Assembly: GCF_000347035.1 (NCBI RefSeq)
Contig: NZ_ANIJ01000015.1
Coordinates: forward strand, 124,001-188,000
Length of the DNA: 64,000 nt
Direction: 5' to 3'
DNA from: Leptospira sp. B5-022
GTDB lineage: Bacteria; Spirochaetota; Leptospiria; Leptospirales; Leptospiraceae
Below the pieces are notes generated by a model, which saw only the letters and a program-made list of their open reading frames with translations, had not been told where the DNA came from and ran no database searches. Of this stretch, positions 1-9,693 are shown piece after piece (within the stretch, counting starts at the first letter, position 1; each line of letters starts with the position of its first letter). A program made the position numbers and the translations under genes.

Positions 1-3
1 TCA

Positions 4-132
4 TTCTTTCTCCTAGATAAACCATCTTCATTGGCATCTACCACAATATTATCATAATGTGAATATAAAGTTTATCCAATATTGGAGAAAGAAAGACAAT
101 GTTAGGCGGACCCTATACGTTTTTACGCCTAA
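4..132. repeat. Two hairpin-forming inverted repeats at window edge
   Basis: Perfect 10-base arms at 4-13 and 84-93 enclose a second perfect 7-base pair of arms at 16-22 and 70-76. A separate 7-base hairpin follows (102-108 with 126-132). No gene is visible in 1-197. The structures may be 3' regulatory or terminator elements of a gene left of the window, or a small repeat element. Pairing is read directly; function is unknown. Confidence 0.5.
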
Positions 133-157
133 TCTTTACTCTTAGAGAAGGATTTTT

Positions 158-193
158 AAGAAAACCTTACCCCATTTTGGGTAAGATTTTCTT
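158..193 (-). terminator. Intrinsic-type terminator of the acyl-CoA dehydrogenase gene
   Basis: Stem 166-172/179-185 (7 perfect pairs, 6-base loop) extends past one mismatch to 158-164/187-193. It lies just past the stop codon at 198, so it would end the leftward acyl-CoA dehydrogenase transcript. The A/T-rich lower stem would let it act in both directions. Confidence 0.6.
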
Positions 194-197
194 AAAA

Positions 198-1379
198 TTA
201 GGAAGTCGTGTATAACTTCTTCAAATCTGCAGCTATGTTCTTTTGCATTGCTTCGTTTGTTCCACCTCCGATAGAAAGTAAGATGGCATCTCTATGTAAT
301 CTTTCTACCGGATATTCTCTACAATAACCGTAACCGCCCAATACTTGGATTGCGTTCCTGGAAACTCTTTCCGCCATTTGGGTAGAAACCAATTTTGCAG
401 ATGCGGCCCCAAGCGAGTTACGATTTTCAGGATGGATCTTAGAAGCTACATCATACACCAATGCTCTTGCAGCTTGGTAATCCGCATAAGATTCAGCGAT
501 CAATCTTTGGATTTGTCCGAATTCTATTAACTTCTTATCGAAGGCTTCTCTATGGAGAATGGAATATTCGCACATAACGTCTATACAACGTTTTGCGATT
601 CCTAAAGATTGAGCTGCAAGAGTCACTCTTTCAATCTCCAGGTTTCTCATCATGTGAGTTAAGGCACCATCCTCGGAGCCGATCAAATTTTCCGCGGGAA
701 CCTCTAAGTTCTCGAAGATCAGTTGGGTGGTGGGAGAAGACCTCATCCCCATCTTCTCCTCTTTTTTGCCGAAACTGAATCCAGGATAAGAACTCTCTAC
801 AATAAAGGAAGTGGTTCTGCGAGAATCCTTGCTGGTTTTTGCATATACTAAAAAGACCTGACCTACAATCCCGTTTGTGATAAATTGTTTTCGACCGTTT
901 AATATAAATTTATCACCTTTACGAGTCGCAACAGTTCCCATTCCAAGAACGTCTGTCCCTGCTCCGGGTTCTGTCATTCCCATTCCCCCGATCCATTCTC
1001 CGGAGAGAACCTTAGGCATATACTTCGCTCTTTGAGCAGGATTCCCACTATGATAGAAATTGTTTACGAAAAGTACTTCATGAGCTAAATATGATAGAGT
1101 AAATCCTGGATCATAAGCGGAAAATTCCTCGTGGATGATCACACTTGCCACAGGATCAAGCCCCATCCCTCCATCCTCCTGCGGAACAGTGACTCCGAAT
1201 ATTCCTAATTCGGCTCCCAACCTGCGAAAGAGATCCTTATTAAAGGACTCTTCATCATCATGATCCTTTGCTTGTTCGTCCAGATTCTCTTTTGCGAAAG
1301 CGCTTACATTTTCCCTCAAAGAAAGATGATCGTCGGTTGGATTATAAAGATCTATTTTTTTTTCTTGGATTCCCTTCAT
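198..1379 (-). CDS. Acyl-CoA dehydrogenase
   Basis: Flavoprotein that oxidises acyl-CoA to trans-2-enoyl-CoA and passes electrons to ETF. The 393 residues match the usual family length. An N-terminal helical domain is followed by the mid beta-domain FAD/substrate motif GMTEPGAGTD (about 133-142) and the C-terminal helical domain. The C-terminal GGGTNEA motif places the catalytic base at about E376, the position used in short/medium-chain enzymes. Chain length and substrate cannot be read from sequence. The gene stands alone, about 3 kb from etfBA on the opposite strand, which are its likely electron acceptors. A hairpin terminator follows. ATG start with a weak AGGG about 7 nt upstream. Confidence 0.93.
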   Translation of the reverse strand: MKGIQEKKIDLYNPTDDHLSLRENVSAFAKENLDEQAKDHDDEESFNKDLFRRLGAELGIFGVTVPQEDGGMGLDPVASVIIHEEFSAYDPGFTLSYLAHEVLFVNNFYHSGNPAQRAKYMPKVLSGEWIGGMGMTEPGAGTDVLGMGTVATRKGDKFILNGRKQFITNGIVGQVFLVYAKTSKDSRRTTSFIVESSYPGFSFGKKEEKMGMRSSPTTQLIFENLEVPAENLIGSEDGALTHMMRNLEIERVTLAAQSLGIAKRCIDVMCEYSILHREAFDKKLIEFGQIQRLIAESYADYQAARALVYDVASKIHPENRNSLGAASAKLVSTQMAERVSRNAIQVLGGYGYCREYPVERLHRDAILLSIGGGTNEAMQKNIAADLKKLYTTS

Positions 1380-1615
1380 TCTAATGCCCTATTCGGTTTC
1401 AACTTAAGTATTTTGGACCCGTTGTAAATTGCAACCGAGTTACTGATCTCTTCCTAATAGGGTCGGAGTAGATTCTCCTTCTTTTTTTGATTTTTTGGAA
1501 ATAACCCCATCATTTTTCCGTTGTCTATTTCGTGAAAACATTCACTAAGACCTAAATTTGATCTACAAATACAAGCTTTACAAATCAAGGATACGATATT
1601 ATTACGTATTAGGCA

Positions 1616-4057
1616 GTGGTTTCCTTGGTAAATTTCTTATTTTTTTTAGGCATCCTCCTAAATACGTATTTTATATCGGTCATCCTCCATAAAAAAGGAA
1701 TTTCACAACCCTTATCCAGAAACTTAGTCTCCTTTACCCTCTCTATTTTAATAGCCGGGTCAATCGCTCTTCTATTAGTTTCCTTCGAGTCTTACAAAAT
1801 CCTCCCCGTAGTTTTCATTCAACTTTTAGTCGCCGGATCATTCTTAGCTTACATACTCGTTCGCAAGGTTGATCCAATATTGAGTCCACTCTCCGGTAGG
1901 AACAACTCCGGAAATTTATTTACTTACATCATTCTTACTTTGCTGCTCGTAAGTGCTGGAGCAATGTATTCCCTTTTTCCGATAGAGTATATTAAAGGAG
2001 ATAGAGATCATGGAGTGTATGTTGTTTTCGGGAGTAAAATCCAAAAAACGGGGGGTCTGAATTTTGATGATTTTCGTTATCAGGACTTGACACGGGTTTT
2101 AGGGAATAATATTATTTTCGGTTATCCGGCAATCCATTCGGATCATTCTCCTCAGGATCCTTCCGTTCCGATCGGTTCTCTTTCTCCCCGTTTTTATCCC
2201 CTCTTCCCAACTTTTTTAGCTCTTTCCGCTGATCTGTTCGGACTAGATGGGATGTTCCGAGTGAATTCAATATTCGGTGTATTATCTTTAGTATTCATAT
2301 TTTTGATCGTAAAAAAATGGATAGGACCTTGGGGAGCATTGATCGCAGTTTTTTTCTGCGCCTTCAACCCGGCTCAACTCTGGAATGTTAGGACGACCCT
2401 TTCAGAGCCCTTAGGGCAATTGCTTATATTATTCTCATGTTACTTGGCTCTTTATTTTTTTCGAAAGAGCAAGGGATGGATGTTCTTTGCAGGCGGAGTC
2501 TTAGGATTAAGCAGTTTCAATAGGATAGACAGTTTAATTTATTTTCCTGCACTTGCGATCCTCGTTGGTTATTTATTATTTTTAAGAAAAAAATCTCTTT
2601 GGAGAGGATTTAACTTCTTATTCGGATATTCGGCGATTTCGATCTTAGGAGTTTTATACGGTTATATCAATTCCAAACCGTACATGCTTGATCTATGGAG
2701 AAGTAAACAGTTACTAAAATTAACCGTTTTTTGTGTTTTTTCATCTATCTTACTATCCGGTTTATTGATCTTCTCCAATTTACAATTCGGAAAACAATCG
2801 ATTGTATTACTTAAAAACACGATCCTCAAGAATAAAAAAATCTTACGGATCGTAATTCTTTCCTCCTTATTTCTCTTAATTACATTCGCTTATTCTATTC
2901 AACCTGTAATTAGTAATTCGGAGAATCTAACTGATTTCTTTTATTTCAAAAAGAACAGCTTTATATTCTTCTTATTTTATGTTCCTCTTATTCTAGTATT
3001 GTTCGGGATCGGAGGATATGATCTATTAGTCTTCCGAAAACAATCTTCCGGCTCATTGGTATTTTTGCTATTAGGATCCCTTCTCTCTTTTGTTTACTTC
3101 TACGATCCGAGCATTTATCCGGATCATTACTGGGCATCTAGACGCTGGCTCTTATTTCCCGTTCCTTTTGTATGTATAATGGGAGTTTTGGGAATGTATT
3201 CTCTTCCCATAAAAAAACAAGTATTTAAGTCTACCCTGATCGCAATCGTATTTGCAGGTTATGTATATCATCTTTACAATCGAGAAAGATTGATCTTCTT
3301 TGAAAGAATGTTGTCCGGTTATTCGGAGGAATTCGAAAGACTATCTATCGCTTTACCGAACGAGAAAGCGATATACTTTACCAAAAAACAGGATCTTGCA
3401 AGCCCCCTTCGTTATCTAAGCGGAAGAGAAACTTATTTGATCCACAAGACCCGTCCTTTTTTAGAAAAAGCAAGCCGACTTATCGAATCAGGTTGGAATG
3501 TATATTTGATCGAAGAAGATTTCCATTTAGAAGATGGATCTGTTACTTTAGAAAAAGTGGATCAGATCAGTTTAGAAGGAAATTATCCTTTGGATACGGT
3601 GAATCGTTATCCGGATATGCTTTTGTATAGAGGGGTCTTCTTACAGGTTTATAAATTAGGATTAGGCCCGAAGGTCTCCATCCAGACAAAAAAATCGGTC
3701 TCTATAAATCCTTCTCAATTCACCTACACGTTAAAGACGGTAAGATCGGAACGTAGAAGCCAGCCGAATGTTTATGAAGAAGTGAAAGCCTACGCGTATT
3801 GTTTTCAGATAAACCCTACTGGAAAGTTTAAAGTGGAATTCGAAGGAGAGTCCCTAAGCCAAGCTACTTTCAGCGTGACTGCGAACCAATCTTCTTCGGT
3901 AATTTTTCCCGAGTCTCCAGGAGTTGGGGACGATAGAAAGATGAGCATCGAATTCTCAGTGGAAAATCCCGAGACAGACGATATACAAATCAGGTTCCAC
4001 ACGAAAAGGGACAGGCAAGCAGTTCTTAAATCCCTGCAATTATCGAGAATTCCCTGA
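1616..4057 (+). CDS. Polytopic membrane protein, GT39/PMT-like glycosyltransferase
   Basis: About 813 residues, starting at a GTG. The first ~540 residues hold a dozen or more hydrophobic segments and the rest is a soluble domain. An acidic pair in an extracytoplasmic loop after the third or fourth segment (GDRDHGVY, about 133-140), many membrane passes and a large C-terminal region are typical of GT-C fold enzymes using polyprenyl-phosphate sugars. I infer a role in envelope glycosylation; donor and acceptor are unknown. A small membrane protein follows 13 nt after the stop, so the two are probably co-transcribed. A non-enzymatic membrane protein is possible. Confidence 0.72.
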   Translation: MVSLVNFLFFLGILLNTYFISVILHKKGISQPLSRNLVSFTLSILIAGSIALLLVSFESYKILPVVFIQLLVAGSFLAYILVRKVDPILSPLSGRNNSGNLFTYIILTLLLVSAGAMYSLFPIEYIKGDRDHGVYVVFGSKIQKTGGLNFDDFRYQDLTRVLGNNIIFGYPAIHSDHSPQDPSVPIGSLSPRFYPLFPTFLALSADLFGLDGMFRVNSIFGVLSLVFIFLIVKKWIGPWGALIAVFFCAFNPAQLWNVRTTLSEPLGQLLILFSCYLALYFFRKSKGWMFFAGGVLGLSSFNRIDSLIYFPALAILVGYLLFLRKKSLWRGFNFLFGYSAISILGVLYGYINSKPYMLDLWRSKQLLKLTVFCVFSSILLSGLLIFSNLQFGKQSIVLLKNTILKNKKILRIVILSSLFLLITFAYSIQPVISNSENLTDFFYFKKNSFIFFLFYVPLILVLFGIGGYDLLVFRKQSSGSLVFLLLGSLLSFVYFYDPSIYPDHYWASRRWLLFPVPFVCIMGVLGMYSLPIKKQVFKSTLIAIVFAGYVYHLYNRERLIFFERMLSGYSEEFERLSIALPNEKAIYFTKKQDLASPLRYLSGRETYLIHKTRPFLEKASRLIESGWNVYLIEEDFHLEDGSVTLEKVDQISLEGNYPLDTVNRYPDMLLYRGVFLQVYKLGLGPKVSIQTKKSVSINPSQFTYTLKTVRSERRSQPNVYEEVKAYAYCFQINPTGKFKVEFEGESLSQATFSVTANQSSSVIFPESPGVGDDRKMSIEFSVENPETDDIQIRFHTKRDRQAVLKSLQLSRIP

Positions 4058-4070
4058 ACGGAGAATGAAT

Positions 4071-4367
4071 ATGCTATATTCTGTCGTATTAACTTTGGTT
4101 TGCCTTTTCGCTTTGGTTCTCGGGATCCGAAATCTAGGAAAATTTCCCCTAAGTTTACAAGAGTTCCGTTTAGAGATCGAGACCTCATTTGCTAACCCGT
4201 TTTCCGGAAAGTCCTTAACCTGGTTCTTGTTTCTGATCAGTTTTTTCCTTTTACCGTTTTTCTGGGGATTAACCTTCTTCCTTCAATCGGATGCGAATGT
4301 ATTGGTTATCATTTTAGGATTATTTTGGATCTATTTTTGGAGCAGAACACTCATTCTGTTTCGATAG
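4071..4367 (+). CDS. Small membrane protein, unknown
   Basis: About 98 residues with three predicted hydrophobic helices (near residues 3-20, 45-65 and 70-95) separated by short basic stretches. I recognise no family. An in-frame ATG at 4065 is only 1 nt from GGAGA (4060-4064). The ATG at 4071 has 6 nt spacing, so I chose it. It is closely coupled to the upstream glycosyltransferase-like gene and may be an accessory subunit. Confidence 0.6.
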   Translation: MLYSVVLTLVCLFALVLGIRNLGKFPLSLQEFRLEIETSFANPFSGKSLTWFLFLISFFLLPFFWGLTFFLQSDANVLVIILGLFWIYFWSRTLILFR

Positions 4368-4465
4368 GCGAGATTTCCCGAAATAACCGCAAAAAAGTAG
4401 TTTGCATTCAAGCTTTTCAGAAATTTCGTGTTTTATAGCCCTATTTATTTGGAGAACGAAAGTTC

Positions 4466-5227
4466 ATGAAGATCATCGTTTTAGTGAAACAGGTGCCTGA
4501 CACCGAAACGAATATCAAAGTCGGGGACAAGTCCATCAATGAAGCCGGAATTAAATGGATTATCTCTCCGTACGACGAATTCGCAATTGAAGAAGGACTT
4601 AGATTACGCGAGAAAAACGGAGGAGAGGTTATTGCAGTCTCTCTAGGACCGGATCGCGTTCAAGAGTCTTTACGCCAAGCATACGCAATGGGAGCGGACC
4701 GTGCCGTTCAGATCAAAGTGGACAATTACGTTCCTTTCGACACCGTTTTAACCGCAGAACTGATCGCAAATTTCGCGAAAGCTGAAAATGCAGATATCAT
4801 CATCGGCGGACGCCAATCTATCGATAGCGATAGTTCCCAAGTAGTGATCCAAGTAGCAGAAGGCCTCGGGATTGCTCATATTTCTTTCGCAGTTAGTTTA
4901 GAGATCAGCGGAACTTCCGTAAAAGCTACCAAAGAAGTAGAAGGTGGAACACAAGTTGTGGAAACCAGCCTACCTGTAGCAATCACTGCTCAAAAAGGAT
5001 TAAACGAACCTCGTTATCCTAACCTAAAAGGTTTGATGGCTGCAAAGAAAAAGCCTATCGAAACCAAAACGCCTGCAGATCTGGGAAATCCTGCAAGCAA
5101 GATTGAAGTAGTGGGCCTTGAGCCTCCTCCACCTCGTATTCCTGGTCGCAAGTTAGAAGCGGCAGATGCGAAAGGTTACGCTGAACAATTAGTAAAAGCT
5201 CTTCGCGAAGAAGCTAAGGTTATCTAA
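4466..5227 (+). CDS. etfB: Electron transfer flavoprotein beta subunit
   Basis: The beta subunit of the ETF heterodimer binds AMP and carries electrons from acyl-CoA dehydrogenases toward the membrane quinone pool. At 253 residues it has the family length. The N-terminus has the family signature (KIIVLVKQVPDTE) and an SPYDEFAIEEGLR motif near residue 32. The ATG is preceded by GGAGAACG. The etfA gene follows 11 nt after the stop, so the pair is co-transcribed. This opens a long same-strand run that may be one operon to rsmA. Confidence 0.97.
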   Translation: MKIIVLVKQVPDTETNIKVGDKSINEAGIKWIISPYDEFAIEEGLRLREKNGGEVIAVSLGPDRVQESLRQAYAMGADRAVQIKVDNYVPFDTVLTAELIANFAKAENADIIIGGRQSIDSDSSQVVIQVAEGLGIAHISFAVSLEISGTSVKATKEVEGGTQVVETSLPVAITAQKGLNEPRYPNLKGLMAAKKKPIETKTPADLGNPASKIEVVGLEPPPPRIPGRKLEAADAKGYAEQLVKALREEAKVI

Positions 5228-5238
5228 GGAGAACACCC

Positions 5239-6198
5239 GTGAGCAACGTTTTAATCGTAGGCGAACTCAAAAACGGAGAACTCAAAAAGATCTCCAAAGA
5301 AATCACTTCCGCTGGCCGCAAAATTGCGGACGCACTCGGAGGAAAAGTTACCGCTCTTCTTATCGGATCCGGAGTTGAAAAATTCGCAGGAGACCTGGGA
5401 GCAGTCGGAGCGGACAGCATAGTTACCGTAAATGCAGGAGACTTCAACGCGGAAACTTGGGCGAACTTAGTAGCCGGAGTAATTCAGGACAAAAAACCTT
5501 CCGTTGTTTTAGTTCCTCACACTTCTCAAGGAAAAGATTATTCTCCAAGAGTAGCTGTTAAAGTAGGAGCGGGAATCGTAGCTGATGCAGTAGGTCTTTC
5601 CGTAGATGGCGGCAAAGTAGTAGCTAAGAAGCCGATCTACTCCGGAAAAGCATACGGTAATTTCAAAATTACTAGCGATGTAGCTATCTTTACCGTTCGT
5701 CCAAACTCACAAGAAGTAGTACAAAAAGCCGGAGCAGGTGCAACTGAAGCCGCTAGTCCGTCTGCTGGAGATGCGAAAGTTAAAATTGTTTCTTCTGATC
5801 TAAGCGGCGGGAACAAAGTTCAATTAGCGGAAGCTTCTATCATCGTATCCGGGGGACGTGGAATTAAAGGACCTGAAAACTGGCCTGTTCTCCAAGGTTT
5901 GGCGGACGTTTTAGGTGCGGCTTTAGGTGCTTCTCGTGCTGCGGTCGACGCAGGCTGGATTTCTCATAGCCATCAAGTGGGTCAAACCGGTAAAACCGTT
6001 TCCCCGAACTGCTATATCGCATGCGGAATTTCCGGAGCGATCCAGCACTTAGCCGGAATGGGTTCCTCCAAGTATATCGTGGCTATCAATAAGGACGGAG
6101 ATGCTCCGATCTTCAAAGTAGCTACCTACGGAGTCGTAGGAGATCTTTTCGAAGTCGTGCCGGCTCTGACCGACGAGTTTAAAAAAGTACTTGGATAA
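5239..6198 (+). CDS. etfA: Electron transfer flavoprotein alpha subunit
   Basis: The alpha subunit of ETF binds FAD and exchanges electrons with dehydrogenases and ETF:quinone oxidoreductase. It has 319 residues. The N-terminal Rossmann-like half (1-180) is followed by the conserved C-terminal FAD domain with [11 protein letters not shown] (near 204), SRAAVDAGW (near 233), GQTGKTVSP (near 247) and the [14 protein letters not shown] segment. GTG start with AAGGAG upstream at 5226-5232. Partner of etfB; the distant acyl-CoA dehydrogenase in this window is a likely electron donor. Confidence 0.97.
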   Translation: MSNVLIVGELKNGELKKISKEITSAGRKIADALGGKVTALLIGSGVEKFAGDLGAVGADSIVTVNAGDFNAETWANLVAGVIQDKKPSVVLVPHTSQGKDYSPRVAVKVGAGIVADAVGLSVDGGKVVAKKPIYSGKAYGNFKITSDVAIFTVRPNSQEVVQKAGAGATEAASPSAGDAKVKIVSSDLSGGNKVQLAEASIIVSGGRGIKGPENWPVLQGLADVLGAALGASRAAVDAGWISHSHQVGQTGKTVSPNCYIACGISGAIQHLAGMGSSKYIVAINKDGDAPIFKVATYGVVGDLFEVVPALTDEFKKVLG

Positions 6199-6207
6199 TT
6201 TCGTCTA

Positions 6208-6240
6208 ATGAAGCCATAGTAGGAACGATTATGGCTTCAT
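6208..6240 (+). promoter_or_regulatory. 11-bp perfect hairpin covering the lolA-like start codon
   Basis: Arms 6208-6218 and 6230-6240 pair perfectly over 11 bases around an 11-base loop. The AGGA ribosome-binding site lies in the loop and the ATG (6231-6233) lies in the right arm. It could be an mRNA processing or attenuation hairpin between etfA and the next gene, a translational control element, or both. Pairing is seen directly; regulation is inferred. Confidence 0.55.
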
Positions 6241-6821
6241 CCAAGGGTATCTTATCCTTTTTGGGTGCCGCAGCTCTACTGGTCTGCGGCACTTCTATTT
6301 TATCCGATCCTGGCAAGGAACGGTTAAGCGGCGTCATCGGAAAGATGGCCGAAATTTCCAGTTTTCGGGCGAGTATTACGATCAATAATGAACTCACCGG
6401 AACTCTGTCTTATCAAAAACCGAATCATATCCATGTAAAATTTTCCGACGGAAGGGTCATCGCTTCCAACGGACGTTATCTTTGGTTTTATTCCCCTTCC
6501 AGAGGAATTGTAGGAAAACAGGACGTAAAAGGTATGACCGGAGGAATGGCTGGCCTACTCTCCGGATACGAAGAGGTGACCCCAGTGGGAGGTTCGCTTC
6601 GCCTAAAATCAGCAACCAGAACTTACGAAGAGATCGTGGTTACCCTAGGTCCTGACAATACTCCTCGTTCCCTCCGAATGAAGAGCAGATCTACAGGAGA
6701 ATATACCTCCGTAAGTTTTTCCGGAGTCCAAACCGGTATAGGTTTACCTGCGTCCCTCTTCAATTTCGGAGCACCTGCGAACGCGCAAATTGTGGAGAAC
6801 CCGCTTAACGAGAGGGAATAA
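6231..6821 (+). CDS. LolA-like periplasmic lipoprotein carrier
   Basis: 196 residues with a signal peptide (residues 1 to about 25, hydrophobic core [10 protein letters not shown]) and a beta-rich region. The pattern fits the LolA/LolB fold: [18 protein letters not shown] near 37-54, then alternating strands with PNHIHVKF and NGRYLWFY. LolA carries outer-membrane lipoproteins across the periplasm, which fits a lipoprotein-rich spirochaete. It is in line with etfA upstream and a hypothetical gene 3 nt downstream. The start codon sits inside a perfect hairpin. A related outer-membrane-sorting protein with other cargo is possible. Confidence 0.8.
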   Translation: MASSKGILSFLGAAALLVCGTSILSDPGKERLSGVIGKMAEISSFRASITINNELTGTLSYQKPNHIHVKFSDGRVIASNGRYLWFYSPSRGIVGKQDVKGMTGGMAGLLSGYEEVTPVGGSLRLKSATRTYEEIVVTLGPDNTPRSLRMKSRSTGEYTSVSFSGVQTGIGLPASLFNFGAPANAQIVENPLNERE

Positions 6822-6824
6822 GTT

Positions 6825-8657
6825 TTGTCTACTTCTCGCACAGACGCCCATAAGGTCTTCGCAGACCTCTATCGAAAGACACGTTCTCCGGAACACCAAC
6901 AGAAGATAGACGAAGTCATACAAAAATCGAACGATATATTCATTCGTATCGACTTGATGAAAAAAGTCGACGAAGAGTTCGAACAAAAGAAGAAAGAAGA
7001 ATCAGGCAAAAAACCGGAAGAAGAAGATAGATCTTCAAAATCATCTCAGTCCTCCTCCGCTTCTTCCAAAGCTGCGCCTAAACCTGTAAAAAGACAACAG
7101 GATGCCGGAGCAGGTCTAGGATTTCTCGCCAACCTTTTCGGTGGAAATGCGAATATTACGAAATTTGCAAAAGAAACCGGAACTGTAGAAGTAGGTTTTT
7201 TAGGAAGAAATTCCAAGATCGCTCCTTCTGTAGAAAGATTATTCAAAGCATTAAAAGAAGACCAGATCATATCCACATTACAGGCGCTTAGGCTTGCGGA
7301 AAGCCAAGGTTGGAGACATTGGAGACCATTGGTCTACAATGTGGTACTGAATTTTAATAAATTTTTCAATAACTTCATCTCTTTAGATTCGCTCTTCATC
7401 GACGAAATTTCTCCGGAGATCTTTTTGAACAGATCTTTGAAGATGCAGATGTATTATGCACGTCATCTTTCCAGGAACGACGCCAGAGATATCATCTTAG
7501 GCCATGTTCCGGAGTTGGTAAAGAAGGACGAAAAATTATCCGTAAAACTTCCGTCCATCATATCCGGCTTGAACTATGGATTAAATCTGGAAAACGGAAG
7601 ACCCAAACTTACGGATGCGATCCGGGCATTCTATGTGGTTTCCAATAAAAAGGTGATCACTTGGGACGAAATATTAGATTCTCTGAATGTTCCTCCGATC
7701 AACGAAACCAAATTCCAGGGTTCTCCCGATATAACCAAAGAAGTGGAAACAACATTGATCAAATTGTCGGATGATATTCTGACAAGGATGAACAAGAAAG
7801 AAGAACTACACGGTCTAAGACAACGTTATTTCAAAATAGACGATAATGGAAAGATCTCATTCGATTTCTTGAACGGGGTTGTAGACGATTATTTCGCCCA
7901 TCATATGCCGGAGAATATGAACTCTGCGGCCTTTAAATCCTCATATAAAGGAATGCCTCATAAACTGATCCATATCCTACTTCGTGATTTTCAGTCATGT
8001 TACACACCTTTATTGGAAGGAATGGTTAAGATCGGGACCAAAAACCATAATAGGGATGTGCTGGTGATCCAACCCGGCCTATTCAAAGCGGAGATAGAGG
8101 AAATTAATAATCTTCTTAGACAATTGGATGCGTTCAACAAAAAGTATCCCAGCTTTCAATATACTTTCTCCAATTTTAACCAAAATACTTCAGGCGGATC
8201 CGTAGAAGACCAGATCACGGTAAACTTGCTAAGATTACTTTCGGAAGCTTCCGCCTTCATGGGAAAATTTGCGGAAAAAATCAACGTATTGGTGGAAAAC
8301 CATCTATTAGCAAAAGATTATGAAACGAAAGGACAATTAAACGAAAGGGTCCTTGCTTCTAAAGAAAAAGTGATCGAAGAAGTGAAAGTCCTTCACAGAT
8401 TCATACCATATTATGATTCCACGATGGTCTCCGGGAATCGTTTAAACGGCAAAACTTTGGAATACGTTTTTGTGGATATGGCGCAGCTATTATTTAACTA
8501 CGCAGTCATCTATAAAGACAAGTTCACCGTTAACAAACTGACCGCTCATAGAAAGTTGGATTCGGAGCTAAGCGCATTAAAGGCCGAGTACGAACGTCTA
8601 TCCGGAAAAACTTTCGACGATCCACAAAACCGATTCTCTTCCTCGGAGGAACAATGA
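6825..8657 (+). CDS. Conserved hypothetical protein upstream of trpS
   Basis: 610 residues, TTG start with GAGGGAA about 9 nt upstream. Residues about 50-90 are a low-complexity Ser/Lys/Glu linker. A short [11 protein letters not shown] segment (near 98) precedes a large mixed helical domain with no transmembrane segment that I can see. I recognise no catalytic motif. It is translationally coupled to trpS by an ATGA overlap (stop 8655-8657, next start 8654). Likely cytoplasmic. Function unknown. Confidence 0.75.
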   Translation: MSTSRTDAHKVFADLYRKTRSPEHQQKIDEVIQKSNDIFIRIDLMKKVDEEFEQKKKEESGKKPEEEDRSSKSSQSSSASSKAAPKPVKRQQDAGAGLGFLANLFGGNANITKFAKETGTVEVGFLGRNSKIAPSVERLFKALKEDQIISTLQALRLAESQGWRHWRPLVYNVVLNFNKFFNNFISLDSLFIDEISPEIFLNRSLKMQMYYARHLSRNDARDIILGHVPELVKKDEKLSVKLPSIISGLNYGLNLENGRPKLTDAIRAFYVVSNKKVITWDEILDSLNVPPINETKFQGSPDITKEVETTLIKLSDDILTRMNKKEELHGLRQRYFKIDDNGKISFDFLNGVVDDYFAHHMPENMNSAAFKSSYKGMPHKLIHILLRDFQSCYTPLLEGMVKIGTKNHNRDVLVIQPGLFKAEIEEINNLLRQLDAFNKKYPSFQYTFSNFNQNTSGGSVEDQITVNLLRLLSEASAFMGKFAEKINVLVENHLLAKDYETKGQLNERVLASKEKVIEEVKVLHRFIPYYDSTMVSGNRLNGKTLEYVFVDMAQLLFNYAVIYKDKFTVNKLTAHRKLDSELSALKAEYERLSGKTFDDPQNRFSSSEEQ

Positions 8658-9634
8658 GGATATTGACCGGAGTACAACCTTCTGGTAAATTACATTTAGG
8701 AAATTACTTCTCCGTTATACGCAAGTTAGTCGATTATCAAAACAATTCAGATCTATTTTGTTTTGTGGCAGATTTACATGCCTTGACTACTTTTAGTTCC
8801 GCAAAAAACCAAACGGAAAATACTTATGATGCCGTTTGCGATTTTTTAGCCTTAGGAATTGATCCGGACAAATGTGCTTTCTGGATCCAATCGGAAGTTC
8901 CGGAAGTCACGGAACTCACTTGGTATTTGAGCATGTCGATCACAGTTCCTAAATTGGAATTAGCTCACTCTTATAAAGATAAAGTCGCAAAGGGAATTGT
9001 TCCGAGCGGTGGACTTTTCTTTTATCCGGTATTAATGGCAGCGGATATTCTTGCATTCAATAGTGATAAGGTGCCGGTAGGAAAAGACCAAAAGCAACAT
9101 TTAGAATACGCAAGAGATATAGCGGAGAAGTTCAACTCCCAATATGGAGAAACTTTTAAACTTCCGGAACCTGAAATTGACGAGGAGACTGCGATTGTGC
9201 CCGGAGTGGACGGTGCAAAAATGTCCAAGTCGTATGGAAATACGATCAACTTTTTCGATGATGAGAAGAAGTTAAAAAAATCGGTAATGGGAATTCTCAC
9301 GGATTCCGCCGGAGTGGAAGAACCGAAGGATTATGAAAAAAGTATAATATATGCGATCCATTCCCTTTTCTTAGACGAGTCCGACAAAAAAGATCTGCAA
9401 TCCAGATTTACCAACCCGGGGACCGGTTACGGAGATCTCAAAAAAGCACTGTTAGAAACGATCTTAGATTATTTCGGGCCTTACAGAAAAGAAAGAGAAA
9501 AGATCTCGGCTGATCCAGTATACGTAAGATCCGTCATGAAAAAAGGTTCCGATAAAGCAAGAGCGGCTTCGTCCCAGATCTTGGATAATGTGAGAGACAG
9601 ACTCGGGATCGGGATCTCAAAAGTTTCGAACTAA
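8654..9634 (+). CDS. trpS: Tryptophanyl-tRNA synthetase
   Basis: Class Ic aminoacyl-tRNA synthetase that charges tRNA-Trp. 326 residues, typical for the bacterial enzyme. The N-terminus shows [13 protein letters not shown], the HIGH-equivalent being HLGN, and AKMSKSYGN near residue 190 is the KMSKS loop. The ATG overlaps the preceding stop codon by 4 nt. A perfect 8-bp hairpin (9642-9661) lies just past the stop. Confidence 0.97.
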   Translation: MRILTGVQPSGKLHLGNYFSVIRKLVDYQNNSDLFCFVADLHALTTFSSAKNQTENTYDAVCDFLALGIDPDKCAFWIQSEVPEVTELTWYLSMSITVPKLELAHSYKDKVAKGIVPSGGLFFYPVLMAADILAFNSDKVPVGKDQKQHLEYARDIAEKFNSQYGETFKLPEPEIDEETAIVPGVDGAKMSKSYGNTINFFDDEKKLKKSVMGILTDSAGVEEPKDYEKSIIYAIHSLFLDESDKKDLQSRFTNPGTGYGDLKKALLETILDYFGPYRKEREKISADPVYVRSVMKKGSDKARAASSQILDNVRDRLGIGISKVSN

Positions 9635-9641
9635 AATATAC

Positions 9642-9661
9642 CGCGGAATGAGAATTCCGCG
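9642..9661 (+). terminator. Hairpin after trpS
   Basis: Arms 9642-9649 and 9654-9661 (8 perfect pairs, GAGA loop) lie 7 nt past the trpS stop. There is no T tract, so it may be an RNA processing or stability hairpin rather than a true intrinsic terminator. Confidence 0.4.
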
Positions 9662-9693
9662 TGCGATCCCGACATCCCGAGACAGGTATTCGT

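Noticed and set aside
101..132. GTTAGGC/GCCTAAT boxes resembling integron attC ends
   Set aside because: The boxes point the wrong way for an attC site (GTTAGGC on the left, GCCTAAT on the right) and no integrase or cassette genes are nearby; it is a simple hairpin.
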